Assembly: GCF_047495875.1 (NCBI RefSeq) | Contig: NC_092463.1 | Coordinates: 22,185,224-22,249,223 of the forward strand | Source of the DNA: Pithys albifrons albifrons | Taxonomy: Eukaryota; Chordata; Aves; Passeriformes; Thamnophilidae | DNA length: 64,000 nt | Reading direction: 5' to 3' | Part shown: positions 38,524 through 51,322 of the stretch, piece by piece | Position numbering within the stretch: position 1 is the stretch's first letter | Layout: each line of letters begins with the position of its first letter | The notes under the pieces: generated by a model | What the model was told of the DNA's origin: nothing | Databases searched by the model: none | Seen by the model: only the letters and a program-made list of their open reading frames with translations | Position numbers and translations under genes: made by a program

Positions 38524-41500
38524 TGACCCCAGCCTTGTCCCTGAGTTAGCCCCAGACTTGAATGTTCAAAAGCCAGCAAGAAGACAAAAGCTGAAGAATT
38601 GTAGCACTGCCTGAATCTCTCTTAGTTGGCATTCTCTCGGCTACCCACACCCTATAAATATTTTACGACATAGATTTATCCACATAATGACGGCAATCTT
38701 AAAGGTAGCTCTCAGTCTAAGGTATAAAAACATATATGTGCATCTTAAATATAAAACAGTTAAGCATATTTGATATATGGACTCCAAGAATCCCACACCA
38801 GATTTCAATCTGCTAGTATTGGCATAAATCTTGAGTTACCTCAGTGAAATCAAAATAACTACTTTGTAATTATAAATGCTACCACAAAGTAACGTCCATA
38901 AAATACAAAATAACACCTTCATCTTCGTCTATTTGTTCTCACCATTACCATAGGGTCCTCTTTGCAGACTGTTTTCTACATAGACAATCTGGGAAATAAA
39001 CAATAATCACCATGAGCACCCAACAGGAATAAGGAGGCAATATGGCATGTACTACAGCAGACAGCTCCATGCTGTCTGGCAAAGCACTAAGTGAAGCCTA
39101 TTCCATCTCATCAACACCATTACACTCCATCTATCACAATCAGACTCAGAGCAATGGCGCAGACATCTAACTCAGTTGGGTGCTGCAAAGATGGGAGAGC
39201 ACACAAAACCAGCTGGGGCAAAAAATGCATTAAAAATTATTGCAAGTCAGAGCAACCATGCAGGATAGCAGACCCAGCAGGGGAATCACATTTTGGTAAT
39301 CCATAGTGCCAGTTACAACACACGTATAGGGAATTGGAGGTAACAATCAAAGTCAGCTGTGCTTTCATCTGGACTGGTGACTGGGGCATCCCATTGCAGA
39401 TCAACAGCAACAGGTGAAAGATCAACTGAATTTTGCAAGGGTTTTTTTTCCCTTCTCTGCAAAAGTACAGGTACTATCTGCATACCATGTGACACCCAAA
39501 ATTCCTCATTCTGATGAAAACATAGTTAGTGTGAGATTATTGACAGTATTTGGACAATACAATTGAGGATAGAAATTTCATGCCATTATGTGAAAAAAAA
39601 TTCCACTTAAAACAAAGGTCCTCAAGCTCAGGATGACTTTTGCCCATAAAATCCAACTCTACAAATATTTTTCATCTGCCAAATTCAGTACTGTACAATC
39701 TTCTGTGGAGAAGCTGCTCTAAGAAGAAAAGAATCTCTAAAGAGTAAAATTGACAGCTGAAGACCTGTTCCAGTATTTTTCTGAGTTTTTACATTTACTG
39801 CTTCTTAAATACAAACGTGCAGGATATTACAAGGAAAAAGAGAAATTTAAAATTAGTCAAATCCCTGTTACACCAGAAAATTTAGAACACTTGATTTATT
39901 ATCTTACATTTTGTCAAAAGATGTGCTTAGAGATCATCATAGACCAGAGGAGCTTAGGCTAAAAGAATAGACTCCTATTCTGCTGTACAACATTTCTGCT
40001 CATGTTGTCAACTCACATCAGTATCTTATCGTGTTTACACCCTGGGCATGCCATTATGGAAGGAACAGTTTCAGAGGTCAGCTCTTTCATGGGGCAAAAT
40101 ACCCAGGACACAGTACTATTCACTCTGCTACTTTTAACATGAAAAGTGATAATTATTGCCATGACTACTAAAGAGTACCACATTAGCAAAAAAAATACTG
40201 TCAGAGAGAACAGAGATCACAAGCAACAAAATTATGGTGAGAGTCTTCTGTGACATGCCTATGAAAATGGCATAGCTGCTGAGCAGTGTCAGGAAATGAA
40301 TTAACTGCTTGAACTGCTCAGAGGTGGATAATAGAAGCTGTAATCACTCCCACCTGTAAAAAGTCTCTCTCCTTCCATGCTATTGAAGTCTGTAGCATGG
40401 CTGGACCATAGCTTATGTGCTGACAGCAGCCAGGTGCACACAGATATCAATGACTGATTACAGCTCTCATTCTAAATGCTCCTTCTGCCAAGCTGTTGAA
40501 GGAATCAAAATTAAATTACTCACTAGAGACCTACCTGCATTTTGGGGATCACAAAAGGATAAAGTTGGCTGGCTTTCACAATTAAACACTTAAATGGCAT
40601 TGGCTAGCTTGACATTAAACATTTTTATGTCAGGGCACCTTGAGAAGCTGAAAGGGGCAGATGAAGCAATTCCAAGAAGCACCTGTCACTCAAATTCCCT
40701 CTTTCTCACCCAAAATAGGGACATAAATTTCTCTCTCTAATGTTGACAGCACTGCCTATTCCAGATTACTCCCGAAGGGAACAAGGGGCAAACAAGCTCC
40801 TGATCTGCAGACTGACCTGATGTTTTACAGCTGTTACTCAGGGAAGGGGAAATGCCTTACAGTACACTGAAAACAATGAGCTTTCTTAAACCACTGAAGT
40901 GCTAAGGCAATTATGTAGAGGGCTATTACTAAGCATCATAAAAGTGCACAGTGCTTTAATAAGAAGTAGCACCACATCCTTGCCCTAAAGATGTTAGTCC
41001 TTGGAGCTGCAGCACAAAAGTAAACAGCGGTAAGGGTGAAAGCAGGGTTTATAACTCAAATCACAAGGGCACGATTTACATCATGTACTAAAGCACACAG
41101 TTGAATTTCCCTTCCTATTAATCCAAATTCTCAGATGATAAGGTCTTTCACAGTCAGAAGATGCCAAAGACTTAGGTTAGGAACTGGAAATAAGCCATTG
41201 GCCAGAAAACACTAGCTATAATATGTAAAAGAGCACTAGGTAAGCAAGAACAAAACACGAGGAAGTAAGAATTAGGCAGAGTGTCTGACCTGCTGTAATG
41301 AAGTATGATTCACTCATAGATCAGAGGTGACTCTTGCTTCATGTAGGGTGGATGTCTCTGTAGCATCAAAGGCAAATCCCTAAGCATGCTGATATTTAAA
41401 CAGCTGACTGGTTTGGCCATGCATGACTAATGAAGTCTATGCAGATTTTATTTTTACACACTAGCAACCTCTTGCTCTCTGACTCAGTAACTGAGTAAGC

Positions 41501-44500
41501 TGTGCACATTAGAAACAAATGGGTGATAATTAAACATGAACAATGAAGAGGGTTTCTGTAAGTAAATCAAGCTGAGTGTACTGGCATTTACATTAAAAGA
41601 GGTCATGAAGTCTGGACAAAAATTGGCCCAGATGATGAAGAACACAAAATACTAAAGGAGAGGGAATAGGATAGGTCTCCTGACTAGGGGCCAGAATCCT
41701 GCCATGGAGAGCACAAGCTCTAACTGCTCAGTGGCACAAAGTAAGTTTGGAGTGCAAATGGCTTATGAACACATTGGCATAAGGCATAAAGTAAGGGTTA
41801 CTCATTTAGCCATTTGCCCTGCTAGCAGTCTCTTCTAATGACTACTCAGCCATGCTATTTAAACAGGCATGAGGGAAACTAGTTCTGCCACTGCATTTTT
41901 GCAACCTAGTTTACAGACCGTGCTCCAGAAGCATCAATACACTTAGGTACTCATTCATTTACTTAGGATACAAAAAGGAAGGGCATCTGTGGAAGATGGA
42001 TGGGTGTGCTCTGACATCCTTGGTGTCTCACCTAGGACACACGTGGCAAAGAGGCCAGCTTTGGTCTTCCTCAATCAATCAAAAATACTTTGTGCTTTAC
42101 TCTTGAGTATTGATATTAGACTTTTTTTGCTGATTTTGATATACTTCCTTTTAGGTCAGGGGAAAAATACCCGATTTTGGCTAGAAAGCATCACTCACTA
42201 TGTTTACAGAACTGAAGTTATCAAAAGCTCTTCTTGTGACGGTGCTAAATTAATGAACACAGGAGCAAAATCACCATGACTCTCTTTCCCTCTAATTCCT
42301 CCCTCCTCCAAATGTGATTCACAAATAGACAGAGAAAGCACATAGGTTATGCATCACATGGATAGGGATCTGGGGAAAAACCCCAAAAACTTATTGCACA
42401 AAAGAAACCCAACAGCTCTGTATATTACCTCTCCCCCAGACAAAACCAAGCACCACTTAGCCAAGCAATCTCATTGGAAGGTTAGAAGGACTTCTTTGCT
42501 TATCAACAGGCTCTTTGAAAAGCATGGAGACTGGAGGCATATGAAGATACACGCACAAGAGCAGAGATAAACTTGGGCTGCCTTTTGTCTTTACCAATCA
42601 AGTGGAAAACTCGTTTTTAACCCAGGTGGCTATCACAACCCAGAGTTTATAAATAAATGAATAAACAACCTGTCCAACAGGCCAATCAATAGTCAGCAGA
42701 TGGACTTAACTATTTCAACAAAACAACCACAAAAAAGACGTGTGAAAAGGTACTTTATACTCTGCTTGCACTAGTCATTGCTGCAGGTCATTGACCTTTT
42801 ACAGGCAAACAGCTTCCATTAATACATACTTGTTTTAGCCTGGCAATTTCACCTGGAAAGCTTGACCCTCAGTGTTACTCATCTGCACAAGGCACTGAGT
42901 AAAGAAGCAGTGTTTTCTGTGATCTAGTTTGACATACGTGTACCATTGCCATTAGTTGAATTGCTAACGCCTTTTCCTATGCATTCCCTCCATGCAGGAG
43001 AGAAAATGTCACTGTTTGGCCAGACAGAGAAGAACATGAAGAACTTAAAGAATCTGTAAAGCTGTTCATAGGACAACAGTTTAAATACAGGTCATGTCTC
43101 GGGCCAGTTGCAGTGCCTAACTACCATGTTTTCATTGTGTATCCAGGTTAAGAACAGTAAAAGGATGGAGTTCATCCCAGATGCAAGACACTTTGTTAAT
43201 GTTTTAGGTAAACTTCTAATTCTGCTACCTTACAAGCTTCAAGGTACACATTTCAACGCTCATTCCTAAAATCAACTGCGGTACACTAATCCTGACTTCC
43301 CACATCCTAGAGGAATATGTAAATTCTGAAAATAAGTTGAAAGCCCACATTTCTTGGACGTGATGCTGAACTAATTAAAACATTTCCAAAGACTGAAGAA
43401 CGAGGAATGACTTCATAACACAAAGAACAGATCTTAAATGGCAACGAGAATGGAAAGAGCACATTCCAAATATTACCATCCATTCTATTTCTACGTTTCT
43501 TTATACCAGCCAGTGCACAGGGCAAACCTTTAAATTCCCTTTTGTACAACAGTCCTTCTCTAATAAATGTGAGGACTGGGGATGTCTGGGTGTTTTTCCA
43601 TGTTTGGTGGGGTTTGGCTTTCTTTTTTTTTTTCCTAACATTGGTACATTTGTACAATAATGAATAAAGCATATTAAAACTGAATTTATGCCCCTATAAC
43701 TTCCATTAATTTCTTATTCTGAGGAATCTTGATTTCTATAGAGTAAAGAACATTTAAAACAGCTACACAACAGCTAAAATTAAAGTCTTTATGATCATTT
43801 TCACTAGGAATTTTAATCGTTCTTGATAAGCAATACTAGTGAATGTATAAACATGTCTATAGCTGTACAACATGCGTCTCTGCCACCTGTGCTTCCTCTT
43901 CATCTTTCAGACACAGCAGTTCCAAGCCACTTGCATCTGAATTATTAAGTGTAACAGTCCAGCCCAGGGACAAAAATTAAAAAGCAAAAACAGATTGTCA
44001 CTCCAAGGTTTCCTGAGTATTGATAAGACTGAATATCTTTGCAAAAGTTTACCCTAGCAAATAATTTTTAAAAACTCAAACACAAATAACACCTACTAAT
44101 AATTAATTTGGGATAATCCAAGGAGATCATCAAGAATAATTGAAGAGAACACCATACATTCCATTTATGTCCCTCAGAAGCACTGAAATATTCTGCACCA
44201 AACACATGAAAATGCAAATTTTCCAGTGTAGACACTCAAGCTGGTGAACAGAAATGGGAAAGCAAAATATATATAGTAAGTAATTCTTTTACTACTGTTC
44301 CCATTGTGCAAAACTAGAGCCATTCTGTTTACTTCAATAGTCCATATTTACATCAGTGGGAGACCACAAATTGCTCAGAAGGTAGAAATACCCATCTACT
44401 AAATTAATAGAATTAGACCACTGTGGCCAAAAAAAATTTCTTCCAAAGAGCCTAACACATTTCTCAATAAAAGGCTTCAGGTTACACAGAAGGTATCTTC

Positions 44501-44732
44501 CCCTGCCATTATTTGCATTAAAATACAGTCTTAAGAGTATTTATTTCAATAAACTTTGTACTGTGTTTCCATTAGACTTGGGTACAATAGCAACCATATC
44601 TAAGGGATAGGAACAGGAATTAAACAGGAATTAAGCCTCCTCCCTCCACACAACCCAAACCACTTCCTAACCGTATCAGGAAATCAGGACTAGAACTCTG
44701 TTTTCAATGTACTGATGCACAACAAAGGGGGG

Positions 44733-44814
44733 AAAAAAAACCCAAACCCAAAAAACAAACACCAAAAAATCCCAAACCAAACCAAAAAACCACAAAAACA
44801 AAATATAAAAAAAA
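44733..44814. repeat. A/C-rich low-complexity tract
   Basis: AAACCC and CCAAACC units with A runs over about 82 bp. Confidence 0.9.
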
Positions 44815-46469
44815 TGTTATACGCACTTTTTGAAGATCCTGGCTGAAGTCTTGTTGTGTTCCAGGAGTCCATATGACTTACCTTTCAGGATCATTTTGAA
44901 ACCCATATCCTCTTGTGAACATTTCTAAATCACCTGCCAGGCCTGACACTGAGACTGGCTGTTACACTGCTCACATCACCCTCACTCATATCCAACTCCC
45001 TTCTCTGCTCTGCATGGTTTCCAGCTGACAGCTCCAAAAAGCAGCAAGAAATCCCCAATTACAGACGCAGGAACCTGGCTTCCTGACACTTTGGAGCCTG
45101 CTCTAAGTCATTAGCAACAGCTTAACAAGGGCACTGCGACATTCTGGAGCTGTGAAGCCAAACACATTAGAAACAGTATCAATAATGTCAGAGATTTCCT
45201 GGACATGTATTTAAATGCAGCCCAACATGATTCAAAGCAGTGCTTCTTTCACAAAAACTGAATTACTGAACAAGCAGTTAGAGAATGGGAAAGCACGTGT
45301 CCAACTGACAAGAGCAAACCAAAACAAAAATGCAGAAAACTGGCACCAGATCTTGTGGCTTCAATATGAAATCTTTTGGGGTTTTTTTTTCTGGACCCAG
45401 AGGAGTCATTCTGAATTCCAAAGCAACCCAAAACACCAGACATGGCAGTACAGCCTATAAATGTCTCAGTAGCACCTTTTTTATACAGCGTGTCTCAACG
45501 TACGAATGCTGATTGGCCTTTCCCTATCTGGGAGAACTGTGCTGAGAGAAATGGGAGACCAGCACAGACAACACTACATATTATGAATGCCTCAAAAAAA
45601 GCAGACTTTTTGGCCTTCAGCAGAAACAGACTGTCACCATGTGCTAAACAGCTTGTCATATATGCCATCAATTCAGCTACATCTCAAAAGTGCTATCATT
45701 TCAGCCACATCTCAGACTTCTAGAGAAAGGGTTGCAAATATGACAATACTGTGACACCAATATTAAGTGAACTTTGCTGGTATCATTAATAAATTCTGCC
45801 ATGAATATCCTTCATGAAAAGCTGCAGCTTGTGAGATTCAGGTGGTCAGAATAGACTGTTAGAGTCCTTTCTGGTTTTAAAATTTACACACATAATGAAC
45901 CAAATTATTGAAGCCTACTGTTGTGCTTATCACAGCACTCATAATGTGGTCCTTTGTTCCCTGCCTTGGAGCAGTGAGGGAGAAGGGGACTGTCACCCTA
46001 AATAACAGTAGGCAGACAGTAGAGCTGAACTGATCTCCTCCCTCCAGGAAGAAGCAAAGGCTAAATCATCATGAGTGAAGGGAATGTCAAGAAGTTGATT
46101 ATCTGCCCCCTAAAGGAAGACTTAAGGGTTTTATTCAATTATTTTATCAGAGATCTTAATAGCAATTGGCCAAGAAGAATATTCAATATTTTGCGATAAA
46201 GCAAATCAATATGCTGAGAAGCACAACAGTGCTGCTGTATGTTTAACTGATCACTGGTTTTACCTGAACTTTCTAGCAAACAGTACCCAATACTTCAGCT
46301 TAGCATACAGCAGGTATTTCAGTAGAAGACTATTTAGAAAACTACTCATTTTACATGTATTCCATGTCTTTTTCACCAACATTTGAATGAAAATCTCAAA
46401 GCATAATTCAGTACATAAAACTTAGTAATTTCTTACCTATGTAAACATTACATACAATATCTGCAAGTC

Positions 46470-46495
46470 ATTCCTGGTTTTTCTAAACCAGGAAT
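46470..46495 (-). other. Perfect 11-bp inverted repeat (RNA hairpin candidate)
   Basis: The plus-strand arm ATTCCTGGTTT (46470-46480) and its exact reverse complement AAACCAGGAAT (46485-46495) are separated by a 4-nt TTCT loop. It lies about 255 bp downstream of the EGF-C exon donor in the neurexin transcript. A role is not known. Confidence 0.85.
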
Positions 46496-46748
46496 TCCAT
46501 TAACTTCAATTATTATCATTGGCCTGGTCAAGTCTGCTTTCAAAAAGAAAAAAAAAACCCTGAGCAAAACCAGCACATGCCAAATTGCACATTTTCATTT
46601 TAATGAGAAAATAAACCTGCTGTATGCTTCATACAAACTTTCAAGGAAAAAAAGAAATTGCAATTGAAAGAACAACTAATTATATGTTCTCTGCACTTCC
46701 ATATGCTAGAACTCACAGGTCACCAACACAATGGAAAAGTTTACTTAC

Positions 46749-46868
46749 GGTCATTACACTGGCTTCCAGAATATGAAGTCATGGAGCAATCACATGTGTA
46801 GCCTTCCCATTGCTGATTACAGATGCCCTGATTCGCACAGGAATCTTCCTGGCAGGTAGTGCTTGGTC
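46749..46868 (-). CDS. NRXN3: Alpha-neurexin exon, complete third EGF-like repeat (EGF-C)
   Basis: The exon is 120 bp: two bases completing a glycine codon, 39 codons, and one base (C) that should start the proline codon of the usual NDPG junction. The peptide begins [15 protein letters not shown] and ends [12 protein letters not shown]. It contains exactly six cysteines in EGF spacing (C-x4-C-x5-C-x8-C-x1-C-x9-C), so the EGF-C module is intact in one exon. [17 protein letters not shown] and QCND agree with NRXN3 and differ from NRXN1 (SMTSFSGPLCND) and NRXN2 (TMTSYGG). The acceptor is CCCTTCTCCAG after a long pyrimidine run, and the donor is a consensus GTAAGT. EGF-C is the flexible linker between the LNS2-LNS5 core and LNS6, which binds neuroligins and other partners. 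Beta-neurexins lack this exon. The following LNS6 exon is not in the window. Confidence 0.96.
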
Positions 46869-49133
46869 CTGGAGAAGGGACGACAAGAAAAGGGTGAAAT
46901 AAAGCTGAGAGAAGCACTTCGGTCAGGCCCAAAAAATCTTTGATTCATCACTAAAATTACCATCAGGATTCTCATGCAGAAGAGAAAAAGCACTAACCAA
47001 TCATTGTTCCATTCCTAGCCATGCAAGAAACTCAGGTAGAAAGAGCACAAAGACAACTGTACACTTCACAACAAAACAGCAAACCGAAACACAGAGCAAG
47101 AAGGAAGAGGGAACAGCAACATATTCCCTCTTAGGCCGGCCCAAGTCATATGTTCCAAGCTTCTTTAAAGAAATTTACAGTAAAATATGATGTGATGCAA
47201 GGATAACAAGCATGGTCAGGTTGTCCCACTTCCCTAGAAGTTTGATCCCCTTGAAGACATGAAAGCTAAGAAATGGGCTCATGAATAGTGCTTCATCCTA
47301 CCCAAAGAACCCTGATATGCAGAGTCAAACTGAAGTTTTGAAGCCTCAGTTTGCCATAACTTTTGCTTTATACGTTAAGACAAAAAAAAAAGAAAGGCAA
47401 AACAAAAACCTAACTAGCACACTCTGACCAGTCCTATTACATTGGTTCCTCTGGAAACAAATCAACAAAGTCCCCAAAAGTGCTTGACATTAGTTCACAG
47501 CACTTCTCTATTCTGGAGTGGTTTGATGCCCTTAGAGGAAGCAGAGAAGGAAGCAGCTACTACTAACAAAATCACCTTTCATTGTTCTATGATTTGCAGC
47601 TAACAGTTGCTATCCTACTCAGATAAGCCTTGCAAAGACAAAATCCAAGCAATAGCAAAAAAAGTGATCTTCTGATCAGAGAGAACCTGTATGACAGTTA
47701 GTATGGCATCCACAAGGAGGTAGCTGGATTCTGAATCATGTGAGAACAGGAGTCAAACTGCAAGTCATAGATTATTATGAGTTTAGAAGTCACTTCCTGG
47801 AAAAGTGTTTTATCTTCAGCATTCTAGACAAAGGTATGCCACTCCTGTTGTGCGGTACTTCAAATACTTTAGGATAAAGTGGCTGGGCTACCTGAGGTTA
47901 ATTAGCCACTTCCAGTCTAGGACAATACCAAAAGGACAAAGAAACCACTGTTCAATCCATCCCAGTATCTTTCATCAGTCTTTGCTAGCAACAGCAACTC
48001 CATAAGGTTCATCCTCCTTTTCACCCTTACTTCTTCACCATATCAGCACTACCATCTGTATTATATAGAAGAGATAGGAAAGACCAAAGTGGAGACAGCA
48101 TTTTCAAATATTTTAACCTAAAATGAAACTGTTCAACCTCCATCTGACACCACCTGCAGTGATTTCACTGAAGTATTCAGTATTTCTTTGGTATTCAGAC
48201 TCTGCACCTGGGCACTTCCGTATTTACAAGTCTTTGTAGAACCCACATCTAATGGGGAGCCTCACGTCAGAACATGATCCTCTCAACAATTTGAAGACCA
48301 AGCCAGGAATGGACCCTTATAGCCTTGGTCCAAGGTTCCTGCTCTTCCAACCAGATCATTTTCCCCACTGCAAGAACAGAAAGGGTGAATTTCAGTATCT
48401 TTTTAGCTATCTGTGTTTCCTTACATCTCTCCTGCAATGAGAAGGAATGTGTTACTCAGTAGTCTGATTGAATGTTAACAAAAACCTGAGCTTCTTTCAA
48501 AATTTATTACACTGTTAAAAAACCCCTACAAACCCCAAAACTTCTAGGGTAGAAGCATAAAGGTGGATAACAAAAGAAAATAAACTGTCTAAAAGAAAAT
48601 TCACTTATTGAAAAGAGGCAGCCGCAGCAGCCGCAGCAAGAAAACCCCATGTTGCCACACTGAGGGAAAGTTGAGCAGAATTTTTCAACAGTTTTCCCCT
48701 CCCCTCCGCCTCTTCTTTCCACCCACCCAACTCCCATTTGCAGTCATATAAATCCCAGTGGTCTCAGTGGCACAGTGTGAAGTCAACAGATCACTTCTAG
48801 GATTACAGCAGAGCTGACAGACTTTCCAGTGTGGGCTGGTAGGCACATGTTTGTACACACTTCCCTCCTGCTTTACTCTTGTGAAAAACATGGATAAAAA
48901 ATATATAATTACACATGCATCAGGTTGTGGTCTGACACTTGCTTCAGACTTGCCCTGGTCCAGCAAATAAAGGGATGATATTTAACAATTTGAAATAGAA
49001 TATTAGTTGTCATTTTGCCTAAAATGTCCAAGTAATCTGAGGATAAGGAATGAGGAACACATACCTCTTACTGTACATCTAACCTCGAACTACAAATATG
49101 AATGCCAATACTCCTAGATGTATGAAGAATTTT

Positions 49134-49190
49134 TATACATATATATATACACACATACATACACACACACACACACACATATATATATAA
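49134..49190. repeat. Compound AT/AC microsatellite
   Basis: An AT block, then interrupted ACAT units, then about 11 AC units, then a second AT block. The AT blocks on both sides are mutually complementary. Confidence 0.95.
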
Positions 49191-50596
49191 AACCAGAAAG
49201 TAACTGTGACTCTATGAAACTTGATACAGCCTCAACTGTAAATAACATTATATAGAGGTGGAACAGCATTTTCAAAGACAATGTTTCTTCACTCTTCTGA
49301 GAACACTTTAATCACTAACTGGCCTTGCCAATGGGCATATCCTTTGTCTAGGTGCCACAAGGACTCTACTGAAGTAATAAGGTTCCATGAGGCCTAGCAC
49401 TTGTGAATTGAGGTGTTAATAATGAAAGAGTAAAGTAAACAAAAAATAAACAGCAGAGGAACTGGACTTCACATAACAAATCTATACGATTCATAGTGAA
49501 GACATTTTATTACACATAGCACACGGTTTATATAGGGTTAGAACTACAGCTTATTGGCTAAAAAGAGTTATACATCACCACACTAGAAAGTTCAATTGGT
49601 TAGAAACCCATATCTCCCAAGTCCAATGTTTTGGAGAACTTATCCTAGATGTTTTCAAGAACCTCTCCGGTGTGCTGTGAGAAACCTGAGGAGCTTCCAT
49701 GAGAAACTAACTCCTCCAAGCAGCTGTGACTTGTTTATTGTTAGCTGCCTTCAGTCTCACAGAGTCTCATATAGATCTGAACTGCTCACTTTTGATTTTA
49801 CTGTAGCTACAAAAGAGTCCAGAAAGCCGAAGTATTTGAATTCATGGCCAGTAATATTGTTTCTTAATTGTATTTCACAGAAATCAATTGTAAATATTGG
49901 AACAGCATTTTCACAGAAAACAGAGGAAAAAAAAATAAAACCCCAAAACTATGAGGAATTTTGAAAGCCTGACAATACCATAAGGAAGCTTGAAGCCTGA
50001 CCTGCCATCTTTAGAGTCAGTTGTGATGGCACAGCATAGATGCTGGGTATTATGCATTGCCTCACTCCTTAATACTATGGGCATTTGCATCATAAAAGGA
50101 TCTTTGTCTCAGAGAAGTCATCTACTGCTGCTGCTTACAGTCCTTTCCTGATGTCATAAGCCTCTATCTGTGGCAACAGAATTTTGTTCAGAGTAACTAA
50201 TAGAGATGTCATAGGGGATTAGGATTTTGGATTAAGGAGGAAAGCAACAGAAGCACAGGAAGGCTTATAAAAAATTAAGATTGTGTTACCAAGCACATGC
50301 CCTTTAGTGCTAATGAATAAGGAAAGAAGATGACAAACAACTTTGATATAAAGCAATAGAATTGTTTCTAAATTACCAATGCCATCAGGGCTCAGGTCTA
50401 TTTTTAATCTCATTCCTTTGACAACACTTACAGCAGTCAAAGTATTTAAAAACAAAGTTTCAGAACCAGTCTTCACATGATAATCTGAAATACCTCTGAT
50501 TTTGTTGTCTGTTTGTAGCTGGGCTTGGTGCATTGCCTTCTTCATTCTTCATCTCCCTAAATGCTCTCATCTTTTTGCCTTGTATCTTCAAAGAGG

Positions 50597-51322
50597 TGAC
50601 CTAGTTCAGCAAGCAGGGACCAGTTTATCACTGTGTGGGTGTGCCCAAAGCTGTGTATTCTAAACCCTCCATGTCATTTCTCATGAACTGTTAACAATGG
50701 GACATTTGCAGCAGCTGCCCAGGGCACACCCAGCCCCTCAGGTTGGGTGTTAAAGAAGCCTATGAGGTAGAAGCTGTGATAACTCCCCTCCGAGGAGTCA
50801 ATAGCACCTCCACATCCAGCCTGAGGGTGATTTGTCTGCTAATGGGCCATCAACAATTCCAAAATACCCCATGACTCACAGAGTCGGATCACCCATTGTG
50901 GAACACCCCTGGGGGAGGTACTGGGTGTTCCTATCTGAACCAGAGAGTTTATAATCTTGGGGTTTCGGGACTTCTGGGACCATTCGTCGGATCCAAAAGA
51001 CGAGTAGAACCTCGAAGGACTGCATCTACCACTCTTAACCAGACTGTAACCATTATCTGCACCAACAGGGTTTTTTTTCCCCCTTCTTTTTACTTTGGAC
51101 TCAGGGGAACCATGGGGGAGGTCTCAGAACAGGGGCTAGCAAAACACCATTCTGTTTGTGCCCCAGGGTGCTGGGTTATACCTCTGGGTTTTGTGGGGCA
51201 AAACCAATTTCTCTTTGTATCATTGCATTCAGTGTAATATTTTTATTAAATTGTAACTCTGACTTATAATCTCTTTTGTGTTGGGTTCGTTTCTCCTGCT
51301 GGTTTACCTTTAAACCAGCATT
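50597..51322 (+). mobile_element. Endogenous-retrovirus LTR (about 0.7 kb), passerine-type
   Basis: Contains blocks I associate with a common songbird ERV LTR: CCCCTCAGGTTGGGTGTT, ATTTGTCTGCTAATGGGCC, CACCCCTGGGGGAGGTACTG, CAGGGTGCTGGGTT and TGTGTTGGGTTCGTTTCTCC. Promoter-like TTTATAA lies near 50948-50954, a CpG-bearing stretch follows (about 50960-51030), and a variant poly(A) signal ATTAAA is at 51245-51250. The element finishes with a 10-bp hairpin (51297-51320) ending CCAGCA. A direct repeat AGAGG (50592-50596 and 51323-51327) may be the target duplication, but this would leave the LTR ending in CATT, so the exact ends are unsure. It is antisense to the neurexin gene. No internal viral genes flank it. 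Confidence 0.8.
51297..51320 (+). other. Perfect 10-bp hairpin at the LTR 3' end
   Basis: TGCTGGTTTA (51297-51306) and TAAACCAGCA (51311-51320) flank a CCTT loop, at the end of U5 of the LTR at about 50597-51322. Confidence 0.85.

Larger units (their letters stand above)
1..46748 (-). other. Start of the long intron after the EGF-C exon (partial)
   Basis: In neurexins the intron after EGF-C leads to LNS6 and is extremely long; in mammals it holds the beta promoter and beta first exon. At least 46.7 kb of it is here with no further neurexin exon. I looked for the histidine/serine-rich beta leader and for a CpG island and saw neither. The intron contains CR1 pieces, three solo LTRs and many simple repeats, listed separately. 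Sub-stretches without any recognised element are about 1-2380, 2440-5860, 11000-16480, 17000-22230, 22870-26000, 28400-32100, 36020-44730 and 44820-46748. Confidence 0.8.

Noticed and set aside
1..46748. Search for the beta-neurexin first exon and its CpG island
   Set aside because: No histidine/serine-rich leader, signal peptide or CpG-dense stretch with a proper donor was seen. In mammals it lies much further along this intron.
50896..51237. 113-codon open frame
   Set aside because: Lies wholly inside the LTR, which is non-coding regulatory sequence in such elements.
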